Shown here in pieces: positions 15,975 through 24,192 of a DNA stretch of 30,393 bases. The position numbers and the translations under genes are program-made. Source of the DNA: Candidatus Helarchaeota archaeon (lineage in GTDB: Archaea > Asgardarchaeota > Lokiarchaeia > Helarchaeales > HEL-GB-A); contig JAEOSY010000055.1 of NCBI GenBank assembly GCA_016840125.1, positions 1 through 30,393 on the forward strand, given 5' to 3'. The notes under the pieces are model-generated. The model had not been told where the DNA came from. It saw only the letters and a list, made by a program, of their open reading frames with translations, and did not search any database. The stretch's first letter is position 1, and each line of letters starts with the position of its first letter.

Positions 15975-17078
15975 GTGGAGATAGATAATACTCTAACTGA
16001 AAAAAAGTGGGGATTAAAATTGAAAATCTTTATTAGTTATGCAACCGAAGATACCGACTTATTTCGGATAAGAGATTGTGTTGAATTGCTCGAAATGCAA
16101 GATAAAATTGACCATATCTACTACTGGGAGCGCGATTGTAAAGGTGGCGAAAAGTTCGACGATTACATGAGAAATCGAGTTAAAAACTCGGATGTAGTTG
16201 TCGTATTTTGTTCTCAGAAATCTCTTCAATCAGGGCCCGTAATGGAGGAGATGGATTTGAGGGAAGAATTTGGGAAAGTCATTGTACCAGTATTTGATAC
16301 AATTGAAGATTTATTTCCAAGACTCAAGGGGATTAGGGGTGTTCACTACAATAACAATACAGCTAAATTTTGTGGTGATCTTTATTTGCTTTTGACTGGT
16401 AAGACTGCAAAATACCCCGAAAGGGATGACTCCGTTAAAGTATTTGAGGATGTGCTCTCCGTGGGGCATGCCATTATAAATCTTAAATCCACTCAAATTC
16501 CAATCCATGTCCGTTCCTTTTCTAATGCGAAACTACAACCAGATCTCTTAACAGGTTTGGTAAACGCTGTACAAAGCTTCCGGAGTGAGCTTGGGGAACT
16601 GGGAGAAGAAGATGAAATGATTGAGGAGATTGGATATTCATCGGTCAAATTGCTAATTGCCAGTGGAGAATATAGTCAATTGATCTTAATTTTAGACAAA
16701 AAGCCATTGACCCATTTCATCAAATCTGGAATGGATCGGTTTATACGGGTCTTCGAGAACAAATTTAAACAAGAACTCGTAAATTTTCGGGGCAATCTTG
16801 GTGTCTTTAAAGGGATAGAACCCATGATGGACAAGATCCTGATGACTTCGATAAACCAACCTCAGAAAATTGCAGAAGATACTTCCCAGAAACTTGGGAA
16901 ACTTCAACAAAAAATTATTAAGTTTGCAAAAGGCTTAGTGACATCGGAACATCCATCTTTCTTTATTGCATCACTCGCCACGATAACGATGGAACGGGAA
17001 GAGGTAAATTTTCAAAAAGTCAATGCTGCGATTTTTGACTTAGTGCAAAAGGAGGCAATAATACCTCTCTACTTTTAA
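15975..17078 (+). CDS. TIR-domain protein with a helical C-terminal domain
   Basis: Residues 16-145 form a TIR domain: LKIFISYATEDTD at beta-A and the BB-loop side, YYWERDCKGGEKF, NSDVVVVFCSQKSLQSGP, then VMEEMDLREEFGKVIVPVF. E91 or E92 occupies the position of the catalytic glutamate of NAD-cleaving TIR domains. The rest (about 150-367) is helix-rich and unrecognised, and could sense a trigger or drive oligomers. In bacteria and archaea such proteins often deplete NAD in antiviral defence. The GTG at 15975 opens the frame but overlaps the AAGGTGGAG that would serve as ribosome site; a TTG at 16020 just before the domain is the alternative. It is divergent from the JAMM gene, so co-regulation is possible. 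Confidence 0.78.
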   Translation: MEIDNTLTEKKWGLKLKIFISYATEDTDLFRIRDCVELLEMQDKIDHIYYWERDCKGGEKFDDYMRNRVKNSDVVVVFCSQKSLQSGPVMEEMDLREEFGKVIVPVFDTIEDLFPRLKGIRGVHYNNNTAKFCGDLYLLLTGKTAKYPERDDSVKVFEDVLSVGHAIINLKSTQIPIHVRSFSNAKLQPDLLTGLVNAVQSFRSELGELGEEDEMIEEIGYSSVKLLIASGEYSQLILILDKKPLTHFIKSGMDRFIRVFENKFKQELVNFRGNLGVFKGIEPMMDKILMTSINQPQKIAEDTSQKLGKLQQKIIKFAKGLVTSEHPSFFIASLATITMEREEVNFQKVNAAIFDLVQKEAIIPLYF

Positions 17079-17133
17079 AGCCAGAGCTACTGGAAATTAT
17101 ATCTAACTTTTTATTAGATATAAAAAAAAATGA

Positions 17134-17478
17134 TTAGGATTATTTCTTCTAATTGGCTTTTCCATTATCTTTACTGTTGGATTATTATAATCTGATGTCT
17201 ATATAACGCTAAATTTCGTTTTCTTCTCATGGATTTTCGCAATTTTCATTCCGGTTAGTTATCTTTCTTTAGCCATCAAACTTCCCTTGGCCCGGAGGAA
17301 TATCACTCTCATTTTTATGGGTTTTTTCATTTTTAGCATGGCTGTAATGATGGTAAATCCCGATGTGACAATATTATTCTCAGACCTGATTAACGAGCTC
17401 TATTTCCTCAGCGCTGTGATCCAAATCCCCGAATATATCATTTTTGGCATTGCAGTCAAGCGAATGTATTTTTCATAA
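17134..17478 (+). pseudogene. Decayed small membrane-protein gene
   Basis: One frame downstream of the TIR gene encodes hydrophobic helices almost continuously from 17134 to TAA at 17476-17478: LGLFLLIGFSIIFTVGLL, FVFFSWIFAIFIPVSYLSL, ITLIFMGFFIFSMAVMMV and LYFLSAVIQIPEYIIFGIAV. The frame is broken by TAA at 17188-17190, and TGA precedes it at 17131-17133 with no start. Only a TTG at 17287 could open the last 63 residues, without a ribosome site. I read it as a four-helix membrane protein that has lost its front. The gap 17479-17629 before TyrRS holds no gene that I can see. Confidence 0.45.
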
Positions 17479-17629
17479 ACTCTGGTATTTTTTTGTTTCA
17501 TTTCATCAAATTGTGTGCTGTTTGTGGGTTTATATTTGTGTGAGGATTTTACTACACATCAAAAAAGATTATATTACGATTTTAATGTTAATTAACCTAC
17601 AAACTTGTATTAGCATTTGAGATGTTTCA

Positions 17630-18733
17630 ATGGATATCGAAGAGAAAATTGAGCTGATTGCCAAGCCTCCGACTGAAGAGATCATCACTCGAAAGGATTT
17701 ACGTACGTTATTGGAGACTAAAGACCATCCTGTTGCTTATAATGGGTTTGAACCTTCAGGAAAGATGCATCTCGGGACGGGATTATTCTCTGCGCTTAAA
17801 ATGATGGATTTTATAAAAGCAGGAGTGAAATTCAAAGTCCTTCTTGCGGATTGGCACGCATATCTGAATAATAAACTAGGCGCGGACATGAAAAAGATTA
17901 AGCAAGTTGCCGAATACTTCCAAAAAGGGTGGGAGGTATTAGGTGTCAAGGAAGTTGAGTACATATACGCCAGTGATTTGATTGAGAACCCAAAATATTG
18001 GGAGACCGTTATGAAAATCTCCACAAAAACCAATTTCAATCGAGTTCGCCGCTGCCTCCCGATAATGGGTCGTGTAGCTAATACATACGAAGGCGTCTCC
18101 ATTTCCCTATTCCTATATCCACTCATGCAATGTGCTGATATCTTTCATTTAGGTGTGGATATTACACAACTGGGTATGGACCAGCGAAACGTCAATATGC
18201 TGGCCCGCGAAATCGCCCCCGTTTTAAAAAAATTAGAACGTCCCGATTCAAAATTTGAGAAGCCTGTAGCTGTACACCATCACCTATTGATGGGATTACA
18301 AAAAGCGGAACGCATGGGCTACGATGCTGATACCGCAATCGATGCACAGATTAGTATGAAGCAAAGTAAGAGCCGTCCTGACTCTGCAATTTTTATTCAG
18401 GATCCACCCCATGAGATTTCACGAAAACTCAAGGGTGGTTGGTGTCCAGAAGGGCAAATCGAGGAGAATCCCATAATTGAAATTGTTAAGTATATCATCT
18501 TACGTGAAGTCGATTCCGTTCTAGAAATTCCTAGGAAGGCAGCGCATGGTGGGGACATTACAGTTACCCTTAATGAATTATTAGAAGGATTTCAAAAGAA
18601 AGAAATTCATCCACAGGATTTAAAAAAGGGAGTCGCAAATTACTTAATTAAATTATTGGAACCTGTTCGTAAATATTTTAAAAATAACCCAAAATACCTT
18701 AAAGTGTTTAAAACCGCAAAAATCACGAGATAA
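17630..18733 (+). CDS. tyrS: Tyrosyl-tRNA synthetase, archaeal/eukaryotic type
   Basis: This class I synthetase attaches tyrosine to tRNA-Tyr. The HIGH-like motif is HLGTG (47-51) in EPSGKMHLGTG, and the KMSKS-like motif is KQSKS (244-248) followed by RPDSAIFIQD. YPLMQCADI and LGMDQRN mark the tyrosine and ATP pocket of the archaeal/eukaryotic subgroup rather than the bacterial one. At 367 residues it has the compact archaeal length without a C-terminal S4 domain. No ribosome site is visible before the ATG, so it may be translated from a leaderless or short-leader mRNA. The next gene, homoserine dehydrogenase, begins about 22-34 bases later and may share the transcript. Confidence 0.96.
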   Translation: MDIEEKIELIAKPPTEEIITRKDLRTLLETKDHPVAYNGFEPSGKMHLGTGLFSALKMMDFIKAGVKFKVLLADWHAYLNNKLGADMKKIKQVAEYFQKGWEVLGVKEVEYIYASDLIENPKYWETVMKISTKTNFNRVRRCLPIMGRVANTYEGVSISLFLYPLMQCADIFHLGVDITQLGMDQRNVNMLAREIAPVLKKLERPDSKFEKPVAVHHHLLMGLQKAERMGYDADTAIDAQISMKQSKSRPDSAIFIQDPPHEISRKLKGGWCPEGQIEENPIIEIVKYIILREVDSVLEIPRKAAHGGDITVTLNELLEGFQKKEIHPQDLKKGVANYLIKLLEPVRKYFKNNPKYLKVFKTAKITR

Positions 18734-18766
18734 GGTTAAAAGGAAGGTGAATTTCTGCCAAACCCT

Positions 18767-19801
18767 TTGAAGGAAGTTAAACCAGTAAGAATCCTCATAA
18801 TTGGATTTGGGAATATCGGCCGTAGTCTAGTTCAAATGATTCTCGAAAAGAGAGAATACATCAAAAAAATCCATTCTCTTGAAATCATAGTATCGGGAAT
18901 CATTGATATTGACTACAGCATTCTTAATAGCTCTGAAAAGGGACTTGATCTTGCAGAAATTTTATCATTAAAGAAAGTAGAACTCTTGGGTAGAAATGTA
19001 GATGTACCATTCGAAAAAATCCTTCAAACTCACCCATTCGATATTGCAGTTGAACTAACGCCTTCAACCAATGATGGGCAGCCTGGTTTAGACCACATCA
19101 AAAAAGCGTTCCAAGCAAAGAAACATGTCGTGACATCAAATAAGAGTCCACTCGTTTTAAAATATCACGAACTTAGAGAACTTGCGCAAGATAACAAATG
19201 TGAATTTCGCTTTGAATCCACTGTTTGTGGCGTTATTCCCCTCTTTACGAGCGTGAAAAGTGGTTTATCAGCCAATGAAATTTTAAAGCTAGAGGGAATC
19301 CTGAATGGAACTACAAATTATATCCTTACTCGAATGAGTGAAGGAACTACGTATTCACAAGCTCTAAATGACGCCAAAAAATTAGGCTTCTGCGAAACTG
19401 ATCCCCTCGATGATATATCGGGGATCGATGCAGCTCGGAAACTTGTTATTGTTGCAAATGTGCTTATGAATTCCAATTTAACACTCGACCAAGTCCTAAC
19501 AAAAGGGATTGACTCGATCTCACAGGCACAAATCATCGATTCCCACCTTCATAATCAAGTAATTAAACATCTCGCTAGTCTTGAAGTTACCGATGATGGA
19601 ATCCAAGCAACCGTTGAACCGAAACCCATCTCACTCTCTAATCCTTTAGCCCATGTTAATGGGATTATTACAGCTATTCACCTCTTTTCAAAATTCGCTG
19701 GTGAAATCACCTTATCCGGAATCGGTGCCGGTCCGCAGGAAGTCAGCACAATTATTATGAGTGACATTGTTTCAATCGCCCTGAAAATACATGAGTGTTA
19801 A
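18767..19801 (+). CDS. hom: Homoserine dehydrogenase
   Basis: This enzyme reduces aspartate semialdehyde to homoserine with NAD(P)H in threonine and methionine synthesis. The N-terminal Rossmann motif is GFGNIG (13-18). VVTSNKSPL has K126. GILNGTTNYIL (177-187) is the family signature. The catalytic pair appears as D221 and K225 in ISGIDAARK, with the yeast spacing of four. It lacks an ACT regulatory domain and an aspartokinase part, so it is a short monofunctional form of 344 residues. The start is unclear: a TTG at 18767 is 16 bases past AGGAAGGTGA, while a CTG at 18755 in the same frame is better spaced. The stop overlaps the start of the next gene by 11 bases. Confidence 0.93.
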   Translation: MKEVKPVRILIIGFGNIGRSLVQMILEKREYIKKIHSLEIIVSGIIDIDYSILNSSEKGLDLAEILSLKKVELLGRNVDVPFEKILQTHPFDIAVELTPSTNDGQPGLDHIKKAFQAKKHVVTSNKSPLVLKYHELRELAQDNKCEFRFESTVCGVIPLFTSVKSGLSANEILKLEGILNGTTNYILTRMSEGTTYSQALNDAKKLGFCETDPLDDISGIDAARKLVIVANVLMNSNLTLDQVLTKGIDSISQAQIIDSHLHNQVIKHLASLEVTDDGIQATVEPKPISLSNPLAHVNGIITAIHLFSKFAGEITLSGIGAGPQEVSTIIMSDIVSIALKIHEC

Positions 19802-21119
19802 TCCTATGAAGTACGCCGATGAACATTACCTCAAGCAATTAGCCGATTTTTTACGAGTAGGCGATTTTGTTTCATTTGAACGCCTTGTAGATCGCCTTCG
19901 AGATGAAGGTTATACGATTGATTTCTCTCAGATCTCCAATATTGAACAGTTGGTTTCCAATATTTACATTGCTTATCTACAAAATGGGGTTAATATCGAT
20001 GGTATGCTCCAGACTCTAAAATTTGCAAATAATATGCAGATTTTAGTGAATACTACTCCTAAAAATTCACATACTCTCTCGGAGCAGAAATTAGAACTAA
20101 TCAAATTAAATATCTTCAGTTTGTTTAGTGATTATACGGAAGGGTTTCTAAATTATATTTTGTATTATCTACCTGACCGGTTATCTCAATACATTAGCAA
20201 CGCTAACGTTATGTTCATTGATAATCAAGTTTCGTTGTCAGACCGGGTTAAATACATCCATTCAATTGTGGATAACGTATATTCAGTTGGCAGTTATGGT
20301 CTGCGCACTCGTAAAATTGGAACATTTTCGAAATATCTCCAGAGGTATCAAGGACACAGAGCGGAAGTTGAAGACAATTATTATAGTTTTGAAATAAAAC
20401 AAAGTGACCTACTCTCAAATCAAAGTCAACTCCTCATGGCAAGTTTGTGGTTTGAATTAAGTTCTCTTACTGAACAACATTTAATCTATGCTCCATCATT
20501 AGAGCGAGTTAAAGAAAAATATTATCATGGAGATTATCACTACGAATACCCTATCGTGAGCATGGTCACAACTGGCGGTCTTGGTCCTGAAGGAAAGGGA
20601 TTTGTCTACTTAACCCCGCGAGGGAATATAATTGAAGTTTGTTCCGATGCTAAACAGACCAAAGCGTACGTTATCGAATACAAAAAGTATCTCAAAGATA
20701 TTTTTCTCCAAAAACTTGAAAAGAAAATGAGACATTGGGATATTTCTGAAAATTTAAAACTTGAAACACTCAATTTCTTTAACGAAAACATTCGTACAAA
20801 AATAGTTGATTTTCACAAGATTGAAACGATTAATATTGATGAAATCTTGGATTTCATTCCTCCCGCAGCAAAATCTCATATTAATCCTGATTTCTTCACT
20901 TTCCTAAAAAGTTCCCTTCTCGATATATTCTTTCCCATTCAGATGGAAGATCAGTTTAAGGTTCGGATGGATTTAATTAGTAATCAGAAGTTGACCGAAA
21001 CTGAAATTGCCAAACTTGCATCCTTAGGGAATGTATCACATTACGACGTGTTAAATCAACGATTCTTCTTCTTGAATCAAATAGAGATTCTCGCCCGCAT
21101 TTTAAACATTCCCATTTAA
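19791..21119 (+). CDS. Unknown 442-residue protein coupled to homoserine dehydrogenase
   Basis: I do not recognise a family. The protein is soluble and mostly helical, with a small strand-rich centre (YPIVSMVTTGGLGPEGKGFVYL, then TPRGNIIEVCSD; about 260-290). A long helical part follows, with KKYLKDIFLQKLEKKMRHW and a hydrophobic helix ending SSLLDIFFPIQM. The ATG at 19791 overlaps the end of hom by 11 bases; an ATG five codons later (19806) is also possible. Coupling to hom would normally suggest an amino-acid role, but no motif supports this. Confidence 0.65.
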   Translation: MSVNPMKYADEHYLKQLADFLRVGDFVSFERLVDRLRDEGYTIDFSQISNIEQLVSNIYIAYLQNGVNIDGMLQTLKFANNMQILVNTTPKNSHTLSEQKLELIKLNIFSLFSDYTEGFLNYILYYLPDRLSQYISNANVMFIDNQVSLSDRVKYIHSIVDNVYSVGSYGLRTRKIGTFSKYLQRYQGHRAEVEDNYYSFEIKQSDLLSNQSQLLMASLWFELSSLTEQHLIYAPSLERVKEKYYHGDYHYEYPIVSMVTTGGLGPEGKGFVYLTPRGNIIEVCSDAKQTKAYVIEYKKYLKDIFLQKLEKKMRHWDISENLKLETLNFFNENIRTKIVDFHKIETINIDEILDFIPPAAKSHINPDFFTFLKSSLLDIFFPIQMEDQFKVRMDLISNQKLTETEIAKLASLGNVSHYDVLNQRFFFLNQIEILARILNIPI

Positions 21120-21132
21120 ATCTGACTCTTTT

Positions 21133-21303
21133 TTAAACGCTCCAGCCGCAGTTGCAAATATTAGATTTCCCATTAGTTACTGTACACGTCGCAAAACATT
21201 TTGGACACCGTACTTGAAAATTTATTCCACATTTAGGACACTCAATCTTATCCCCATTCTGAATTATTTGACTTCCACACTTGGTACATAATGCCTTGCG
21301 CAT
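21133..21303 (-). CDS. Double zinc-ribbon small protein
   Basis: A 56-residue minus-strand protein has eight cysteines in four pairs: LCTKCG (6, 9), CPKCG (22, 25), RCPKC (33, 36), and then C40, C50 and C52 in NICNCGW. The layout resembles the archaeal COG2888 / HVO_2753-type zinc-ribbon proteins, which have two zinc fingers in about 60 residues and are predicted to bind RNA; here the last finger ends in CNCGW. GGAAGGAAGAG lies nine bases before the ATG. It is convergent with the 442-residue gene, 13 bases away. Confidence 0.7.
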   Translation of the reverse strand: MRKALCTKCGSQIIQNGDKIECPKCGINFQVRCPKCFATCTVTNGKSNICNCGWSV

Positions 21304-21484
21304 TGTGTTCAACTCTTCCTTCCTAAATTCACTTCTTTTCTCTTAGAATTTTTACTAGGTTAATTCAACTTACCGTAAAGGATAAAAAAAGGTGTAGGAA
21401 AAAGTTGCCTTATTATCTAATTTCCTTATAAAATACGCATAGATATGTAGATAAGGTTATTTTTTTGAGATGTCTAAGAATTAA

Positions 21485-22354
21485 ATGAACTTGAGTGAAA
21501 TTTCAGGGAGAAATATGAAGCTCGCTTCCAAAGTTATGTGGTTAATTTTTGGATCTTTCACATTTATCTTAGTTATATTTCTTGTGACGGGTGTTTATGA
21601 CCCTTTCTTTTTCCCATATGATACCTATCTTCTCTTGATGCTTTTATTATCCACAATTACCGGAATATTAGCCCCATTCTTGCTCAAAGTTAGAAGTTAT
21701 AAGATTATCGCTTGGTGTATTTTTGCAGGTGCTTCTATTGCTTCTATCTTCTGGTTTATTATTACAGAGTTCTCCTATGTTCTCTTTTTTACTCTATGTA
21801 ATCTCTCTTTCATTTTCATGTATAGCTTATTTTTCATTATGATTCCATTTTACGCTATAAAATATCAAGGTAAATTTGAACAGAGTTCCGTAAGAGGTTA
21901 CCACATTCATGAAAACACCTATGGCATTCTACTGATACTACTTGGGTTTCTTAGTTATTATTTGGCCTTTGAATGGCATATAAGCATCGATCCGCTAGAT
22001 TTCCTGAAAACTCATATCCTCATATTTTTCACAGTTTTCACAATTATTCTCGGAGGATTTTTAATTGGACGCGATTATCAGGATGTCCTTCAATTAGTTT
22101 TCATTGAGAAAAATGCTACCCGTAAATTAGACCCTGAGTTTAATAAACGTGAAGGTTTTTACCGAACCAGCCCTTTTGGTTTGGTTTTCATACTTGTGGG
22201 GATAATCTTCTTACTGAATAAATGGTTTTGGATAGGTATTTTTCCACTAGATAAACCGTTCTTTGCTGTTATAGGATTTGTTCTAATTATCTTTGGTGCA
22301 ATTGTAGGAGGTCTCAACCCGACATATTTCGCAAAGAAGGCAGATATTAATTAA
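21485..22354 (+). CDS. Polytopic membrane protein, about eight helices
   Basis: This 289-residue protein has about eight membrane helices. The first starts near residue 18 (VMWLIFGSFTFILVIFLV), four are packed up to residue 122, two follow (about 145-195), and two are at the end (about 230-280). A cytosolic loop between helices 6 and 7 carries RDYQDVLQLVFIEKNATRKLDPEFNKREGF. No catalytic motif or known family was recognised. The promoter region has no clear ribosome site right before the ATG. It is convergent with the alpha/beta hydrolase gene, five bases apart. Confidence 0.65.
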   Translation: MNLSEISGRNMKLASKVMWLIFGSFTFILVIFLVTGVYDPFFFPYDTYLLLMLLLSTITGILAPFLLKVRSYKIIAWCIFAGASIASIFWFIITEFSYVLFFTLCNLSFIFMYSLFFIMIPFYAIKYQGKFEQSSVRGYHIHENTYGILLILLGFLSYYLAFEWHISIDPLDFLKTHILIFFTVFTIILGGFLIGRDYQDVLQLVFIEKNATRKLDPEFNKREGFYRTSPFGLVFILVGIIFLLNKWFWIGIFPLDKPFFAVIGFVLIIFGAIVGGLNPTYFAKKADIN

Positions 22355-22359
22355 AGAAT

Positions 22360-23166
22360 TTATTCGAGAAATTCAAGTATAGCCTTAATCACTATATCGC
22401 GTTCCATTGTAAAAATTCCATGCCCACTATTATCGAACGAAGCAAGTCTTGAATAGGGTATCAATTTCGCCAATTCTAGCCCCCGTTTGTAGGCAACCAA
22501 ACTATCTTTCTTCCCGTGAAGTATCAAAGTCGGTATTTCTAAATTTTTTAACCGCTTACGCGTATTAAACTTCAATATCGCTCTGGTTTGGCGTTCATAG
22601 ACTTCAAAGGGTGAAACATATTCGATTAACTTTTTCTTTCGTTCTTCAAGAACGTCATGATTCTCTTTGATATATTCCTCCGTGTAAAGACCGGAAAAAA
22701 CATACTGCATCGTACTTTCAGGTGTCTTCATCTTACGTTTGAATGAAATTTTGAAGATTGGTAAAAGTAATCTGGCGAGAATTTTAAATGTCGATGTCCA
22801 TCCACAGTTTGTTGCACAGAGAACGAGTTTCTCCACCTTTTCTGGATAGTTGAGAGCCACTTCCTGAGCAATCATACCTCCCATCGAAATACCAAGTACA
22901 TGTGCTCGTTCAATCTCTAGCTTATCCATTAAACCAGCAGTATCGTCTGCAAACATCTGAATTGAATATTTGATTTTTGGTTTGTCGGTCCGTCCTGCCC
23001 CCCTATTATCAAATAAAATGACTTTGAATTTTTTAGAGATTTTTTCAATGAAAACTTCATCCCAAAAGACCAGTGGACTCCCTAATCCAATTATCATCAC
23101 CAGTGGGAATCCATCACCATGGATTTCATAATACATATTGATATCGTTAACTTTTACTAAGGGCAT
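22360..23166 (-). CDS. Alpha/beta hydrolase
   Basis: This 268-residue protein has the alpha/beta hydrolase fold. The oxyanion-side motif is MIIGLGSP (24-31). FDNRGAGRTDKP (52-63) follows beta-4. The nucleophile is S94 in GISMGG. The triad is completed by D221 in LHGKKDSLV and H249 in NSGHGIF. Length and spacing match esterases and C-C hydrolases of the MhpC/3-oxoadipate enol-lactonase type, but the natural substrate cannot be told. There is no signal peptide, so it is cytoplasmic. The cap region (about 125-195) is basic, with FKRKMKTPE. It is transcribed alone, divergent from the GTPase-like gene. Confidence 0.92.
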   Translation of the reverse strand: MPLVKVNDINMYYEIHGDGFPLVMIIGLGSPLVFWDEVFIEKISKKFKVILFDNRGAGRTDKPKIKYSIQMFADDTAGLMDKLEIERAHVLGISMGGMIAQEVALNYPEKVEKLVLCATNCGWTSTFKILARLLLPIFKISFKRKMKTPESTMQYVFSGLYTEEYIKENHDVLEERKKKLIEYVSPFEVYERQTRAILKFNTRKRLKNLEIPTLILHGKKDSLVAYKRGLELAKLIPYSRLASFDNSGHGIFTMERDIVIKAILEFLE

Positions 23167-23313
23167 ACCATCCGTTCCTCTTCTTTTTCAATTTTTATTC
23201 TCATATTATGAATTTAAAGACGCTGGTGAAAACCTAATCGACAATTCACCATTCCCAACTAATTATATTTTAAATAATGAATCTTTAAAAATTACCCTCG
23301 ACAGAATAAGAAT

Positions 23314-24192
23314 GTGCACCGCGAAAAGCAATCCATTATCTTTAATTTATTCTTGTACGGCCCACCTGGTTGTGGGAGAAACACGTTTCTTCAGTGGATA
23401 GTACAAAATGAAAATCTACTTGATGCCAACTTCCTTAGAGCCATTAAGACGCAACAAGAGCACATAAGGACACAGCTTAACAGTTATATGAAGACTTTGA
23501 AAGATTTACCTGGAACTATTAAGCATAACCTACAAAATTTTATTCAACAAGAAACGTTTGAAGAAGCGAAAACCTATTTTGAAATTTCTAGTTATCGAAT
23601 TCGACAATTATGCAAAGCATATGATGAAGAATTAAACCGAACAATCAAAAAGGCGATAACAAATCTTCAGAAATCTGCTGAAAGCACAGTAAAAACGAGT
23701 AAAACATTCTCTTACCTAGATCTTGTTGGATCTAGTTCCAATCTTATTTACAGAATTCATTATTCTAATTATTCTGATCCAACTCCAATTGACTTGAGTA
23801 GTTTCTTACCTCAAATTGATGGTCTGATTTTCATTTGGGATTGTCAACAAAGGATCGAAGAAAATATTAGAGTTTTCGAACTAGTCACCGATAATCTCCC
23901 CCCTGATACACAAACACCCCTTGTTATTGCATTAAATAAGGTGGATCTACCTCATAACATCAATAGTACTGATATCCAACAGTTACTTTCTCAAGCACGG
24001 TATGAAAAGAAACTTCAGACCACACTCTATTCCGATGCGGTTATCAAGGAACTCAGTATCTTTGAAACAGTTGCCACTCAGGGTAGTAATATAAAAAGAA
24101 TAATCAGAAATCTCGTTCTCATGATCGGCGTAAAAAACCAGACTGAAATCGCAAAATTAAGAAATCTTTTAATACAGGAGGTTCAACCATGA
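23314..24192 (+). CDS. P-loop GTPase-like protein with a long helical insert
   Basis: The first motif is GPPGCGRNT (16-24), a Walker A in which the key lysine is arginine (R22). The G4 motif NKVD (208-211) after PLVIAL is intact, which fits guanine binding. A DxxG (G3) is missing where YSDPTPIDLSSF stands before IDGLIFIWD. Between G1 and the next strand lies a helical insert of about 100 residues (35-130) with HIRTQLNSYMKTLKD and EELNRTIKKAITNLQK. The protein is therefore a divergent Ras/Arf-superfamily relative. The GTG start at 23314 lies about 25 bases after a TATA-like TTTAAAAATT. Its TGA overlaps the ATG of an E2-like gene (ATGA, 24189-24192), so the two are probably made together. Confidence 0.72.
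   Translation: MHREKQSIIFNLFLYGPPGCGRNTFLQWIVQNENLLDANFLRAIKTQQEHIRTQLNSYMKTLKDLPGTIKHNLQNFIQQETFEEAKTYFEISSYRIRQLCKAYDEELNRTIKKAITNLQKSAESTVKTSKTFSYLDLVGSSSNLIYRIHYSNYSDPTPIDLSSFLPQIDGLIFIWDCQQRIEENIRVFELVTDNLPPDTQTPLVIALNKVDLPHNINSTDIQQLLSQARYEKKLQTTLYSDAVIKELSIFETVATQGSNIKRIIRNLVLMIGVKNQTEIAKLRNLLIQEVQP

Noticed and set aside
17287..17478. A 63-residue membrane protein as a real gene
   Set aside because: It opens only at TTG without a ribosome site, and the same frame continues upstream with matching hydrophobic helices until a stop, so a remnant of a longer gene fits better.
23138..23401. Plus-strand frame of 87 codons across the start of the GTPase-like gene
   Set aside because: It overlaps the start of the alpha/beta hydrolase gene and the P-loop gene in another frame and shows no domain or ribosome site.
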